Assembly: GCF_041397485.1 (NCBI RefSeq)
Contig: NZ_JAWKWO010000003.1
Location: 496,001 to 560,000, forward strand
Length of the DNA: 64,000 nucleotides
Origin: Zhengella sp020637775
GTDB taxonomy: Bacteria; Pseudomonadota; Alphaproteobacteria; Rhizobiales; Rhizobiaceae
Reading direction: 5' to 3'
Shown here in pieces: positions 33,640-42,603 of the stretch (the stretch's first letter is position 1; each line of letters begins with the position of its first letter). A model generated the notes under the pieces. It ran no database searches. It had not been told where the DNA came from and was given only the letters and a program-made list of their open reading frames with translations. The position numbers and the translations under genes are program-made.

Positions 33640-34176
33640 TTATCGCCGGACCGAGCCGGTGACGCTGGCGTCGGTGCGCTTGAGGCTGATGCCGATGACC
33701 GGGACCATTTCCTTGTCCACCTTCACGGATACCGTCACGTTCATGGCGTCCTTGCCGGAAAGGCGCGCCAGCATCGCGCCGCGCAGCTTGTTGCGCACCA
33801 GCGACAGGACCACGCGCTCGCCATCGACATTGCCGGAAACGACATCCAGGCCCTTGCCCTTGGCGCCGTCGAGGAACTTGCCGCGATAGCCGCGGCCGCG
33901 CTTCTCGATGCTGGCCTGCATCTTCTGGGAAAAGATGCCGACACGGCAGGTGCCGTCCAGCGTCACGCCGACGCGGGAGGCGGGCGGTTCGCCGGTGAAA
34001 TTGCAGACGAACTTGGTGCCCTTGTACTTGCCGGCGACGATCTCGCCGGGGCCGGACCATTCACCGGCGAGCGAACGGAAAAACGCCTGGTCACGGTCCG
34101 ACGCGGACGCGCCCTCCATGGTGGCGGAGGTGGCGGCCAGCAGAATGGCGGCGGTGGTGGCGGCGCTTTTGAGCAT
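33640..34176 (-). CDS. Putative exported protein, unknown function
   Basis: A 178-residue protein with a signal-like N terminus (LKSAATTAAILLAATSA). The mature part begins with FFRSLAGEWSGPGEIVAG, then a CNF and TCRVG cysteine pair and several beta-rich segments (VVSGNVDGERVVLSLV). The SLAGEWSGPG start resembles lipocalin-like small periplasmic proteins common in Hyphomicrobiales, but I do not recognise a named family. It is convergent with folK and separated by a shared hairpin. Neighbours give no functional clue. Confidence 0.7.
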   Translation of the reverse strand: MLKSAATTAAILLAATSATMEGASASDRDQAFFRSLAGEWSGPGEIVAGKYKGTKFVCNFTGEPPASRVGVTLDGTCRVGIFSQKMQASIEKRGRGYRGKFLDGAKGKGLDVVSGNVDGERVVLSLVRNKLRGAMLARLSGKDAMNVTVSVKVDKEMVPVIGISLKRTDASVTGSVRR

Positions 34177-34293
34177 TGTGAAACCCGTTGGCGTGGCAGG
34201 AACTGATGGGCCGGATGATTACCAAGAATGGTTAAGGCTTTCTTGTACCGGCCATCTTGAGACTGCGTGAATACGGGCGCTGCCGCAAGCCCG

Positions 34294-35388
34294 TCACCGC
34301 TTTCCCGCGCTTGCGTCCGCTGGAGGTCCGCCTGAAATGCGCGTCAGTGTTGCAAGGATGCCACCAAGGCCGGGTCTCTTGCGCGCGGTGAAAGGCATGG
34401 GCCGGCAGGCATCCATGGCCGCCAGGCCGATTCGCGCCGTCATCAGGCCGTTGACGATTCCCTCGCCCAGACGCGCTGACAGGCGGGAGGCGATGCCGTG
34501 CCCGAGCACCTGCCCGACAAGGCTGTCGGTGGCCGCGAGCGTTCCCGTCACGGCCAGATGCGAGACAACGGAGCGGATGAGGCGCAGGAAGCCAAGCGTG
34601 CCGGGACGCCCGCCATAGGCGGCGGAGATGCGCCGGATGAGGCGCGCTGCCTCGAAAAGGACGTAGCCGAGATCGACGATTGCGCGCGGACTGACGGCAG
34701 TGACGACCGAAACGCGCCGGGCCGCATCCACGACCAGACGGGTTGCCTCTTCGTCGAGTGGCCCGAGAAGATCGCTTTCGGCAAGCCTGAGCAGGTCGGG
34801 ACCGTCGATGACTTCCTTCTTTTGGCGTGCCAGGAGCGCCCGGCCGGCGGCCAGTTCGGGCTTGTCCTTGAGCAAAACCTGAAGGCCGGCGACAACCGCG
34901 CGCGCCTTGCGCGTATCGTGGTGGACAAGCGCGTCGGCGGCATCTGTCTGCAGGCGGGCGATGCCGGAAAGCCGGGCGAGCGCCAACATTTCCCTGATCA
35001 GGATGCCGAGCAGGGCGAGGGCGGCGAGGCCGGCCAGTCCCGCGGCTGTCCAGCCGAGCCAGTCGGCGCGGGAAAACAGGTCACGCACCAGCGAATCGAT
35101 CCACAGGCCGACCGACAGGGACACAAGCAGGCCGAAGGCAATGGCGAAAATCCGGGCAAGCGAAAATCCGCGTGCCGTCGGTGGCGGCAAGGGAGCCACC
35201 TCGTCTTCCAATGCTTCCGCCAGGAAGGGGTCTTCGGTTTCGGGCGTGACGCGGGCCATGGCGTCGCCGCTCACGGCCGAGGGCTTGCGCTGTCGGCGCG
35301 GCGGGGCTTCCTGAAACCGTGACGATGGCTCGCCGGTCTCTTCCGGCGCAACGGAAAATGCGGCCGGTCGGCGCCGGGAATCGGTCAT
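34294..35388 (-). CDS. ycjF: YcjF/TIGR01620-family membrane protein
   Basis: A 364-residue inner-membrane protein. A polar N-terminal tail (1 to about 75) is followed by two helices (about 75-97 and 107-131) and a long C-terminal region containing VSVVTAVSPRAIVDLGYVLFE and the family-typical RIGLAAMDACRPMPF. This is the TIGR01620/DUF697 family found beside YcjX. The pair belongs to envelope-stress functions in enterobacteria, with no defined activity. Its start overlaps the ycjX stop by 4 bases. Confidence 0.9.
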   Translation of the reverse strand: MTDSRRRPAAFSVAPEETGEPSSRFQEAPPRRQRKPSAVSGDAMARVTPETEDPFLAEALEDEVAPLPPPTARGFSLARIFAIAFGLLVSLSVGLWIDSLVRDLFSRADWLGWTAAGLAGLAALALLGILIREMLALARLSGIARLQTDAADALVHHDTRKARAVVAGLQVLLKDKPELAAGRALLARQKKEVIDGPDLLRLAESDLLGPLDEEATRLVVDAARRVSVVTAVSPRAIVDLGYVLFEAARLIRRISAAYGGRPGTLGFLRLIRSVVSHLAVTGTLAATDSLVGQVLGHGIASRLSARLGEGIVNGLMTARIGLAAMDACRPMPFTARKRPGLGGILATLTRISGGPPADASAGKR

Positions 35389-36860
35389 GCGAGCTGATCT
35401 CCGATGAGAAACTGCAGGGCCCTGTCGAGCCGGATGTGGGGAAGGGAGAGGGTCACGCCTTCGGCGGTGCGCTCCAGCCGGGGCGGGCGGAAGCGGACAA
35501 AGCGCAGCATGTCCCCGTTGCTCCGGCCGGCTTCCGCGTCAGCCTGGTCGAAGACTGACCGGGGATCGGCCGGCAGGTCGCCTGGAAATACCGCGGTTTC
35601 CCGTTCGCCGTCAAACACGTCCGTGCCGATGCGTTCACCCGCCAGGGGCTGGCCAACGATCACCGGCAAGGTCTCGCCGCCCTGCGCCACCGTGCCTTCA
35701 CGGGTGGCGCGCACGGCGGCCATGGCCAGCACATCCACTTCGGCGCCGGAAAAGCGCGCGCGCTCGATGGCGCGATCGACGAGGCGGCGCACGATGGCCT
35801 GCAGCCGGTCGTGGCTTTCGTGGTGGATGTGGTCGGCCTTGGTGGCGGCAATCAGGATCCGCTCGATGCGGCGCGAGAACAGGCTGGTGAGGAGATTGCC
35901 GCTGCCCTGGCGGAAACAGGCCATGACGCCTGTCAGGGCGCGTTCGAGATCGGCAAGGGCAGCCGGGCCGGCATTGAGCGCCTGCATGGCGTCGACCAGA
36001 ACGATCTGCCGGTCGAGGCGCGTGATGTGCTCGCGGAAGAAGGGTTTGACGACATGGGTCTTGTAGGCCTCGTAACGCCTTTGCATCATGGCGGCGAGAC
36101 TGTCCTTCGGCAGGGCCTTGCCGGCTTCCAGCGGCAGCGGGGCGAAGGTGAGGGCGGGAGAACCTTCCATGTCACCGGGCATGAGAAAGCGCCCCGGCGG
36201 CAGGGTGGAAAGGGCGCGGTCATCGGCGCGGCAGGCGCGCAGATAGGCGGTGAAGCATTGCGTCAGGCGCTGCGCCTGCTGCTCGCTTGCCCCGGCATAG
36301 GGATCGGCCGAAGCGGCCATGGCCAGCCAGTCGGCGGCGAGGTCGCGGCGCACCGGAGTGGCCGCGAGCTCCAGCGACTCGCGGGCGAAGGCGGCATAAT
36401 CCAGTGCCAGCAAGGGCAGGTCGAGCAGCCATTCGCCCGGATAGTCGACGATGTCGACCGAAAGCCGCCCGCCGGAAAAAAGCCGGCCCCAGCCGCCGGC
36501 CGATTCGTATTCGACGGTCAGGCGCAATTGCGAGACGGCGCGGGTGGATTGCGGCCACATCCGCTCTTCCACAAGCGCGCGAACATGGTCCTCATACTGG
36601 AAGCGGGGCACCTGGTCGTCGGGCTGCGGCTGAAGGTAGGCGCGCGAGATGCGGCCCGACTTGTGCGGCTCGAACAGGGGAAGGCGGCCGCCATGCACCA
36701 GATTGTGCACGAGAGCGGTGATGAAGACGGTCTTGCCAGAGCGCGACAGGCCGGTCACGCCGAGGCGCAACGAAGGGTCGGCCAGGCCGGAAAGCCGGTC
36801 GCCCAGCGTGTCGAGGGCGATGCGCGCCTCATCCGTGATCGTCGTCATTGAAGCGGCCAT
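35385..36860 (-). CDS. ycjX: YcjX-family predicted GTPase/ATPase
   Basis: A 491-residue P-loop protein. The nucleotide-binding loop is RLGVTGLSRSGKTVFITALVHNLVHG (residues about 33-58), followed by the family motif SVDIVDYPGEWLLDLPLL, in which the DYPGEW segment corresponds to the switch region, and by ILIAATKADHIH as the base-recognition part. DUF463/YcjX proteins are always close to YcjF, as here. The ATG at 36860 has AAAGGG ten bases upstream; a second ATG lies four codons in. Function is unknown beyond nucleotide binding. Confidence 0.9.
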   Translation of the reverse strand: MAASMTTITDEARIALDTLGDRLSGLADPSLRLGVTGLSRSGKTVFITALVHNLVHGGRLPLFEPHKSGRISRAYLQPQPDDQVPRFQYEDHVRALVEERMWPQSTRAVSQLRLTVEYESAGGWGRLFSGGRLSVDIVDYPGEWLLDLPLLALDYAAFARESLELAATPVRRDLAADWLAMAASADPYAGASEQQAQRLTQCFTAYLRACRADDRALSTLPPGRFLMPGDMEGSPALTFAPLPLEAGKALPKDSLAAMMQRRYEAYKTHVVKPFFREHITRLDRQIVLVDAMQALNAGPAALADLERALTGVMACFRQGSGNLLTSLFSRRIERILIAATKADHIHHESHDRLQAIVRRLVDRAIERARFSGAEVDVLAMAAVRATREGTVAQGGETLPVIVGQPLAGERIGTDVFDGERETAVFPGDLPADPRSVFDQADAEAGRSNGDMLRFVRFRPPRLERTAEGVTLSLPHIRLDRALQFLIGDQLA

Positions 36861-36946
36861 GCCGACTTTGCCCTTTCCTGTCTCACGCCGGATATAGGCG
36901 TGCCAAAAGCGGTTTGAAAGGAAGCCGACCCCCGGTGCGCCCGTTC

Positions 36947-37456
36947 TCAGAGGTCTTCGGGCGTCATGAACAGGCGCAGGCGCCCCTTGCCGGGGGCGAT
37001 CTCGCTCAGAGGCGTCTCGAAATCGATGACGGCAAGGCCACAGGGCGCAAACCCGTCCTCCATGGTCGCGCTGTCGCTCTCGCCACCACGCTTGGACAGG
37101 GCGAAGGCCAGATCCTCCAGCATGGGGTTGTGGCCGATCAGCAGGATCGAGCCGCTTGTGCCGTCCCGGCGTATCATTTCGACATAGCCGGCGGCATCGT
37201 TGCAGTAGAGTTCGTCGCGGTATTCGGCGTCGGCCGGGTCCATTTCCAGCCCGTCGGCCAGCCTCTCCCAGGTCTGGCGGGTGCGGCGGGAGGAGGAGCA
37301 GAGGATCTTCTGCGGACGCTGCCCGTTGGCACGCATGGCGAGGCCGATCGCCTGGGCATCGCCTTCCGCCCCCGGTTCGAGCGGACGGTCAAAATCGCGC
37401 ATGCCCGGCGCCGGCCAGGCCGCGCGGGCGTGGCGCATCAAATACAGCCGACTCAT
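36947..37456 (-). CDS. SixA-type histidine phosphatase
   Basis: A 169-residue member of the histidine phosphatase superfamily. The phospho-acceptor motif is LYLMRHARAAW (RHG-like RHA), the second Arg is in CSSSRRTRQTWERL, and the second His is in ILLIGHNPMLEDLA. SixA relatives remove phosphate from Hpt domains or from phosphocarrier NPr. It is upstream of ycjX on the same strand, 86 bases apart. The AGGAG site supports the ATG at 37456. The substrate is unproven; note that an Hpt protein and cckA are in the same window. Confidence 0.88.
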   Translation of the reverse strand: MSRLYLMRHARAAWPAPGMRDFDRPLEPGAEGDAQAIGLAMRANGQRPQKILCSSSRRTRQTWERLADGLEMDPADAEYRDELYCNDAAGYVEMIRRDGTSGSILLIGHNPMLEDLAFALSKRGGESDSATMEDGFAPCGLAVIDFETPLSEIAPGKGRLRLFMTPEDL

Positions 37457-38015
37457 CGGCGCTCCTTCCGCGGCGAAGCCGCCCCTTTCCGGATGTGACA
37501 CAAAATCTGTCCCGTTCCGGAAAAATCTGGTATTGGTCTGCCCGACAAATTAGGAATGGCCAAAAGCCGGTGCAATTGGCCGGATGGATGATAGGCCCTC
37601 GCGAAAAAGCCGCAATTGGTCTTGCGCGAGCCTTTCCATTCTTGTGCGCGCTGTGCAATTTTCATCGAAAAAACCAACAATTTGAAAGGCTTGTCTTGTC
37701 TTTCGCAACTTGCTGCGATAAAGCACCCGGCAATCGCGAGGCAGGTGCGCGGCAGTTCGGCGATTCCTCGCCGGACATGCCTGAAACAGCGGCAATTGAC
37801 CGAACGGCGGCACGCCCGTTCTCGCTTTTCGCTCGAGGGTATGCGGCCTCTCGGGCGGCAAAAGGCGCCAATATGCAAGTGGGAGGCAGTGTGGCACAGA
37901 GTTTGCTTTTTATCGGTGGAAAGATTTGTCGCAAATCTTTCGCGTTAACGCGTTAGCGGCTTGCCGCAAGAAAAAGGGCGTACATATCTCTGGTCAAGGA
38001 AAGCGGGTGAATTGC
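37457..38015. other. 559-base intergenic region upstream of dksA
   Basis: No convincing gene. Frames that are open here have no recognisable start or domain. CAATTG occurs three times (near 37572, 37611 and 37794). The only strong structure is the double palindrome at 37919-37952. A promoter and long leader for dksA are likely, and a small RNA is possible. Confidence 0.5.
37919..37952. promoter_or_regulatory. Two adjacent palindromes upstream of dksA
   Basis: GAAAGATTTG (37919-37928) and CAAATCTTTC (37932-37941) are perfect 10-bp arms around TCG. Starting at 37941 is a second perfect 12-bp palindrome, CGCGTTAACGCG (37941-37952). Both lie 64-97 bases before the dksA ATG. They could form an mRNA hairpin or an operator pair. 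Confidence 0.55.
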
Positions 38016-38432
38016 ATGTCGGAACTCATTGATACGGACTACGTGCCGTCGGACAGCGAGCCTTTCATGAATGAGCGGCAGAAAGCGTATTTCCGCGAGA
38101 AGCTCATCAACTGGAAAAACGACATCCTGCGCGAAGCGCGCGAAACGCTGGAAACGCTGCAACAGGAAAGTGAAAATCATCCCGATCTGGCGGATCGGGC
38201 CTCGTCCGAAACCGACAGGGCCATCGAATTGCGGGCGCGCGACCGCCAGCGCAAGCTGATCGCAAAGATCGACGCGGCGCTGGTGCGTATCGACGAGGGC
38301 ACCTACGGCTATTGCGAGGAGACGGGCGAGCCGATTTCGCTGCGGCGTCTCGATGCGAGGCCCATCGCCACGCTGTCGATCGAGGCGCAAGAGCGCCATG
38401 AGCGGCGGGAAAAGGTCTATCGCGACGATTGA
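38016..38432 (+). CDS. dksA: RNA polymerase-binding transcription factor DksA
   Basis: A 138-residue DksA/TraR-family protein that enters the RNA polymerase secondary channel and, with ppGpp, tunes rRNA and amino-acid promoters. A coiled coil (about residues 18-95) carries the DxxDxA-like tip as DLADRASSETD. The zinc-finger region YGYCEETGEPISLRRLDARP keeps only Cys100 of four cysteines; the other positions are Thr, Ser and Gln. This loss is known from other alphaproteobacterial DksA proteins. The ATG at 38016 gives the usual N terminus; the open frame upstream is not family-like. Confidence 0.93.
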   Translation: MSELIDTDYVPSDSEPFMNERQKAYFREKLINWKNDILREARETLETLQQESENHPDLADRASSETDRAIELRARDRQRKLIAKIDAALVRIDEGTYGYCEETGEPISLRRLDARPIATLSIEAQERHERREKVYRDD

Positions 38433-38459
38433 TTGCGCTATCACGGCCCTGTTCTTTTC

Positions 38460-38491
38460 AGGAGCGGTCCATGTGGCCGCTCCTTTCTTTT
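38460..38491 (+). terminator. Rho-independent terminator after dksA
   Basis: Perfect arms AGGAGCGG (38460-38467) and CCGCTCCT (38477-38484), then TTTCTTTT, 28 bases after the dksA stop. Confidence 0.88.
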
Positions 38492-38556
38492 GCCGTGACG
38501 GAAGCGAAGGCCTGGGTTGCCGCCGGCCCAGCCCGGCGCATCGCGAGCCGGGTTCG

Positions 38557-39579
38557 TCAGGCTTTGCCTTCGCGGGTAAGATCCTGGAGCAATTGGGACA
38601 TTTCCTCTTCGAGCGACATTTCCCGGCTTGACTGCGCGGCCGGCTGCTGTGGCCGCGATTGCGCGGCGGACTGGCGCACGGGGGCCAGTGTCTCCTGCAA
38701 TTCGCGCATCAGGTCCTCTTCGGACACGCCGTCATCGCCACGGGTTTGCCCGGAGACATCGGGCGTGGCTGTCTCCCGCACCGGCCGGTGCGGATCCGTT
38801 TGCCGTTCGTGGCCGGCAGAGGGCACCGGCATGGTGGCGTGACGGGGCGCGGTGACAGGCGATGGCTGCGGCGGTGTGGCGCGAATGTCGAGGGGCGCGG
38901 GGACTTCACCGGCCGAGCCGGTGTCGACCGGCCGGCGGGTATGAAATGCCTCGCGAAACGTATGGGGCTGGGGAGCGGGAACGGGTGTCACGGTTCCCGC
39001 GGAACCGGCAGGGCCTGGATGCGGCCGCGCCACGGCGGCCGGTGACGGGGTGGCGGAAGCAGCCGATGGCGCAGATCCGGTCGCGTTGCGATGGGCTGGC
39101 GACTGTGCCGGCCTTGGCGCGGGTGCCGGCGGAGCGCCTGCCGGCGTGGACCGGGCTGGCGGTTCTGCCGGCATGGACTCGGCTGGCGGCTCTGCCGGCG
39201 TGGACCGGGCTGTCAGCTGGGTGGAAGGCTGCTGCCGGGCGATGCTCTGCGCCTCCTGAACGCGGGGGGCGGGTTGTGCCTGAAGCGCAGGCGCGCCAAT
39301 GCCCGTCTCGACGATCACGTCGCCGGAGCCGCCGATCAGCAGAAGATGCTCCACCTCGTCGCGGCGGACAAGGATGAGGCGGCGATTGGCATCGACCGGG
39401 GCGGCATCGACGACGGCCAGCCGGTGCCGGCTCTTGCCGCCGCGCACATAGATGCCGGGCAAAAGCCCGCGCAGCATGCGCAGCACCAGCAGAAGCAGCA
39501 CGAGAACAACCAGCACGGCGACCATCCAGGTCACCACCGTTGCCGCTGCCGGTCCAATCGTCTCGACAAGCCAATCCAT
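38557..39579 (-). CDS. FliO-like membrane protein with Pro/Ala-rich tail
   Basis: A 340-residue protein. One helix (about residues 13-36) is followed by RGLLPGIYVRGGKSRHRLAV and the FliO-like core RRLILVRRDEVEHLLLIGGSGDVIVE (about residues 65-90). The next 190 residues are low-complexity Pro/Ala/Thr with a 27-base tandem repeat in the gene, and the end is acidic and helical (SLEEEMSQLLQDLTRE). FliO helps assemble the flagellar export gate, but there are no flagellar genes here. Instead it is divergent from cckA and convergent with dksA. The ATG at 39579 is chosen for the membrane start and AAGGA upstream. Confidence 0.75.
   Translation of the reverse strand: MDWLVETIGPAAATVVTWMVAVLVVLVLLLLVLRMLRGLLPGIYVRGGKSRHRLAVVDAAPVDANRRLILVRRDEVEHLLLIGGSGDVIVETGIGAPALQAQPAPRVQEAQSIARQQPSTQLTARSTPAEPPAESMPAEPPARSTPAGAPPAPAPRPAQSPAHRNATGSAPSAASATPSPAAVARPHPGPAGSAGTVTPVPAPQPHTFREAFHTRRPVDTGSAGEVPAPLDIRATPPQPSPVTAPRHATMPVPSAGHERQTDPHRPVRETATPDVSGQTRGDDGVSEEDLMRELQETLAPVRQSAAQSRPQQPAAQSSREMSLEEEMSQLLQDLTREGKA
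39134..39214. repeat. Three 27-base tandem repeats inside FliO-like gene
   Basis: Units at 39134-39160, 39161-39187 and 39188-39214 differ at a few bases and encode, on the minus strand, nine-residue ARSTPAEPP-like units. The region is prone to copy-number change. Confidence 0.8.
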
Positions 39580-39790
39580 CAGGCCATTCCTTCCCCTGCT
39601 CCTTGCCGGCCTTCGCCCTTTGGCCGTGACCGGAACATTAGGCCCCAATCGCGCGCCCGCAAGGGCGAAGCGCGGGCAATGGCTGTTTATGCACGTCATT
39701 CGGGCGATTTCCCGGGCATATCCGGCGGCGGGGCTTCCGGTTGGCGGCGGAATGTGATCCAACCGGATCGGGCGCGGCGGATTCCAGGAA

Positions 39791-42415
39791 ATGCATACGC
39801 GGACGGCAGAAGGTATGGCGCGGGACAAACAGGGCGAGTTCTATCCGGTACCGGTCATCGACAAGGGCCCCGGTCCTGGGCCGGTGGCCCGGCTGCTGAT
39901 GTTTGCGGTGGCGCTGACCGTGGCGGCCTTCGCCTTTGTCGTGTTCCGCGACCGCATCAGTGAGCCCTTGCTGCTCGGCTTCCTCGGTCTGCTGGCCATG
40001 ATCGGCGTGGGCTTTCTCTTCGCTACCGTCACGGGTGTCGTGCGTGCGGCGCCGCAGGCCTCCGGCAACGACCTGGCCAAGGCCTTCATCGATTCCATGC
40101 CGCAGGGCATGATCGTCACGGATGCAAAGCAGCGTGTCATCTATGCCAATCGCGCCTATGCCGACATTACCGGCGCAACCTCGATCTCCGACATCCGGAC
40201 GCCGCGCAGCCTGCTGTCGGACAATCCGGAGTCGGCGGAACCGGTGGCGCGGCTGTCGCAAAGCCTTGCCGACGGGCAGGAGGCCGATGCCGAATTCCGG
40301 CTGGCCACGGCGATCCGTCCCGGCGGGGAACCGGGCGCGCATTGGTATCGCCTGCGCGTGCGGCCGGTGTCGATGCCGGGACAGCGGCAGCCATTTTTCT
40401 CCTGGCAGCTTGCCGACATCACGGCGGAGCGCGCCGAGCAGGAGCGCTATTTCCAGGACCTCCAGCAGGCGATCGACCATCTCGATCACGCGCCGGCGGG
40501 GTTTTTCGCCGCGGATCCGGATGGGCGCGTCACCTATCTCAACGCCACGCTGGCAGCGTGGCTGGGGGTCGATCTCGCGCGGTTCGCGCCGGGCTCGCTG
40601 TCCCTGGCATCCATCGTGGCCGGCGACGGGATGGCACAGATCAACGCGGTCAGGGCCGAACCGGGTGCCGTGCGCGATGCGGTGATCGATCTCGACATCA
40701 CGACGGACGATGGCGAGGCGCTGCCGGTGCGCTTCATGCACCGGGTGACGGCCAGCCGCGACGGACGGGCCGGGCCGACGCGGTCCATCGTGCTGAACCG
40801 GGCACAGGGCGACCACGCGGGACTGGACGCGCGGGCAGCGGAAATCCGCTTCACCCGGTTCTTCAATTCCACTCCCATGGCAATCGCAGGCATTGACGGG
40901 GAAGGCCGGATCCTGCGCACCAACGCGCCGTTCCTCTCGCTGTTCACGGGTATCGTGGACCGTGACACGGTGGACGCCCATGCCACGCTGGATGCCGTGA
41001 TCGCACCGGAACAGCGCGACGATTTCGCCCGCGCGCTCGACGCCGCAAAACAGGGCAAGGCGGAGATCGCGCCGATCGACACCACGCTGCCCGAAGACCC
41101 CGAGCGGCACATGCGTTTCTATGTCAACGCCGTGGTGGATGCCGGCAGCGAGGAGGCGGAAGAGGCGGCCATCGTCTATGCGGTGGAAACGACCGAGCAG
41201 AAAGCGCTGGAAGCGCAAATGGCGCAAAGCCAGAAAATGCAGGCCGTCGGACAACTGGCCGGCGGTATCGCGCATGACTTCAACAACGTGCTGACGGCCA
41301 TCATCATGGCGTCGGACCTGCTGCTCATCAATCACCGGGCGTCCGATCCCTCCTTCCCGGACATCATGAACATCAAGCAGAACGCCAACCGCGCCGCATC
41401 GCTGGTGCGCCAGCTTCTGGCCTTCTCGCGCCGGCAGACGCTGCGGCCGCAGGTGCTCAACCTGACCGATGTGCTGGCCGATCTGCGCATGCTGCTGGCG
41501 CGCCTGGCGGGCAACGACGTGGACCTGAAGGTGGAGCACGGCCGCGACCTGTGGCCCGTGAAGGCCGATCTGGGCCAGTTCGAGCAGGTGATCGTCAATC
41601 TGGTCGTCAATGCCCGCGACGCGATGCCGGGCGGCGGCACGATCACCGTGGCGACACGCAACATGGATGCCGGGGAGGCCGCCGCTTCCGGCTGGAAAGG
41701 CCTGGCGCCTGGCGATTTCGTGGCCATCGAAGTCACCGATACGGGAACGGGGATCGAGCCGGAGGTGCTCAAGAAGATCTTCGAGCCCTTCTTCACCACC
41801 AAGGAAGTGGGCAAGGGCACCGGGCTCGGGCTTTCGATGGTCTATGGAATCATCAAGCAGACGGGCGGCTTCATCTATTGCGATTCGGATGTCGGCAAGG
41901 GCACGAGGTTCACCATCCTGCTGCCGCGCCATGTTCCGGCGGAGGCCGCGGAGCGGCGCGACCCGGATGGCGCCCCGGTGGCCAGGGCGGACGGGGAGAC
42001 GGCTTCCAGCGCCGGCAAGCAGGGCCAGACCGATCTTTCGGGGTCGGCTACGGTGCTGCTGGTGGAAGACGAGGATGCGGTGCGCATGGGCAGCCTGCGG
42101 GCACTGACCGCACGCGGCTATACGGTGCACGAGGCATCATCGGGTATCGAGGCGCTGGACGTGTTCGAGGAACTGGAGGGGGCGGTGGACATCGTGGTTT
42201 CCGATGTCGTGATGCCGGAGATGGACGGCCCGACCCTCTTGACCGAACTGCGCAAGCGCCGGCCGGACATAAAGTTCATCTTCGTTTCCGGCTATGCGGA
42301 AGAGGCGTTTTCGAAGAACCTGCCTGCAGATGCACGATTCGGTTTCCTGCCGAAGCCCTTTTCGCTCAAGCAACTCGCGCAAACGGTCAAGGAGATGCTT
42401 GAAAGCGAAGACTGA
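39791..42415 (+). CDS. cckA: Cell-cycle hybrid histidine kinase CckA
   Basis: An 874-residue inner-membrane kinase that starts the CckA-ChpT-CtrA phosphorelay controlling the cell cycle. Two helices lie at about 33-52 and 58-78. Three PAS-like sensor regions span about 95-460. The dimerisation domain has the phosphorylated His495 in GGIAHDFNNVLTAI. The ATPase domain shows NLVVNARDAMPGGG and GTGLGLSMVYGIIKQ. The C-terminal receiver (about 750-870) starts VLLVEDEDAV and has the phospho-acceptor Asp805 in IVVSDVVMPEMDG. An alternative ATG eight codons downstream (39815) has AGAAGG before it, so the exact start is uncertain. Confidence 0.95.
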   Translation: MHTRTAEGMARDKQGEFYPVPVIDKGPGPGPVARLLMFAVALTVAAFAFVVFRDRISEPLLLGFLGLLAMIGVGFLFATVTGVVRAAPQASGNDLAKAFIDSMPQGMIVTDAKQRVIYANRAYADITGATSISDIRTPRSLLSDNPESAEPVARLSQSLADGQEADAEFRLATAIRPGGEPGAHWYRLRVRPVSMPGQRQPFFSWQLADITAERAEQERYFQDLQQAIDHLDHAPAGFFAADPDGRVTYLNATLAAWLGVDLARFAPGSLSLASIVAGDGMAQINAVRAEPGAVRDAVIDLDITTDDGEALPVRFMHRVTASRDGRAGPTRSIVLNRAQGDHAGLDARAAEIRFTRFFNSTPMAIAGIDGEGRILRTNAPFLSLFTGIVDRDTVDAHATLDAVIAPEQRDDFARALDAAKQGKAEIAPIDTTLPEDPERHMRFYVNAVVDAGSEEAEEAAIVYAVETTEQKALEAQMAQSQKMQAVGQLAGGIAHDFNNVLTAIIMASDLLLINHRASDPSFPDIMNIKQNANRAASLVRQLLAFSRRQTLRPQVLNLTDVLADLRMLLARLAGNDVDLKVEHGRDLWPVKADLGQFEQVIVNLVVNARDAMPGGGTITVATRNMDAGEAAASGWKGLAPGDFVAIEVTDTGTGIEPEVLKKIFEPFFTTKEVGKGTGLGLSMVYGIIKQTGGFIYCDSDVGKGTRFTILLPRHVPAEAAERRDPDGAPVARADGETASSAGKQGQTDLSGSATVLLVEDEDAVRMGSLRALTARGYTVHEASSGIEALDVFEELEGAVDIVVSDVVMPEMDGPTLLTELRKRRPDIKFIFVSGYAEEAFSKNLPADARFGFLPKPFSLKQLAQTVKEMLESED

Positions 42416-42603
42416 TGCCTGTTCGCGCGATTTCCCGATGGCGGAAGAAAAGGGTGGAAAGCTTCAATCAGCCGGTCCGGGCACCATGTTTCATTTTGCC
42501 ATCCCGGAGCGATCTAGTATAAAAACGCGATCCGACGTGTGTGAAGTTTGAGGCAGGCCTCTGATTTCCGACCTGATGCAGGGTGGCGAAAGGGAAACCC
42601 GTG

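Noticed and set aside
39638..42130. 830-codon open frame opposite cckA
   Set aside because: His/Arg-rich antisense translation of cckA with no family resemblance.
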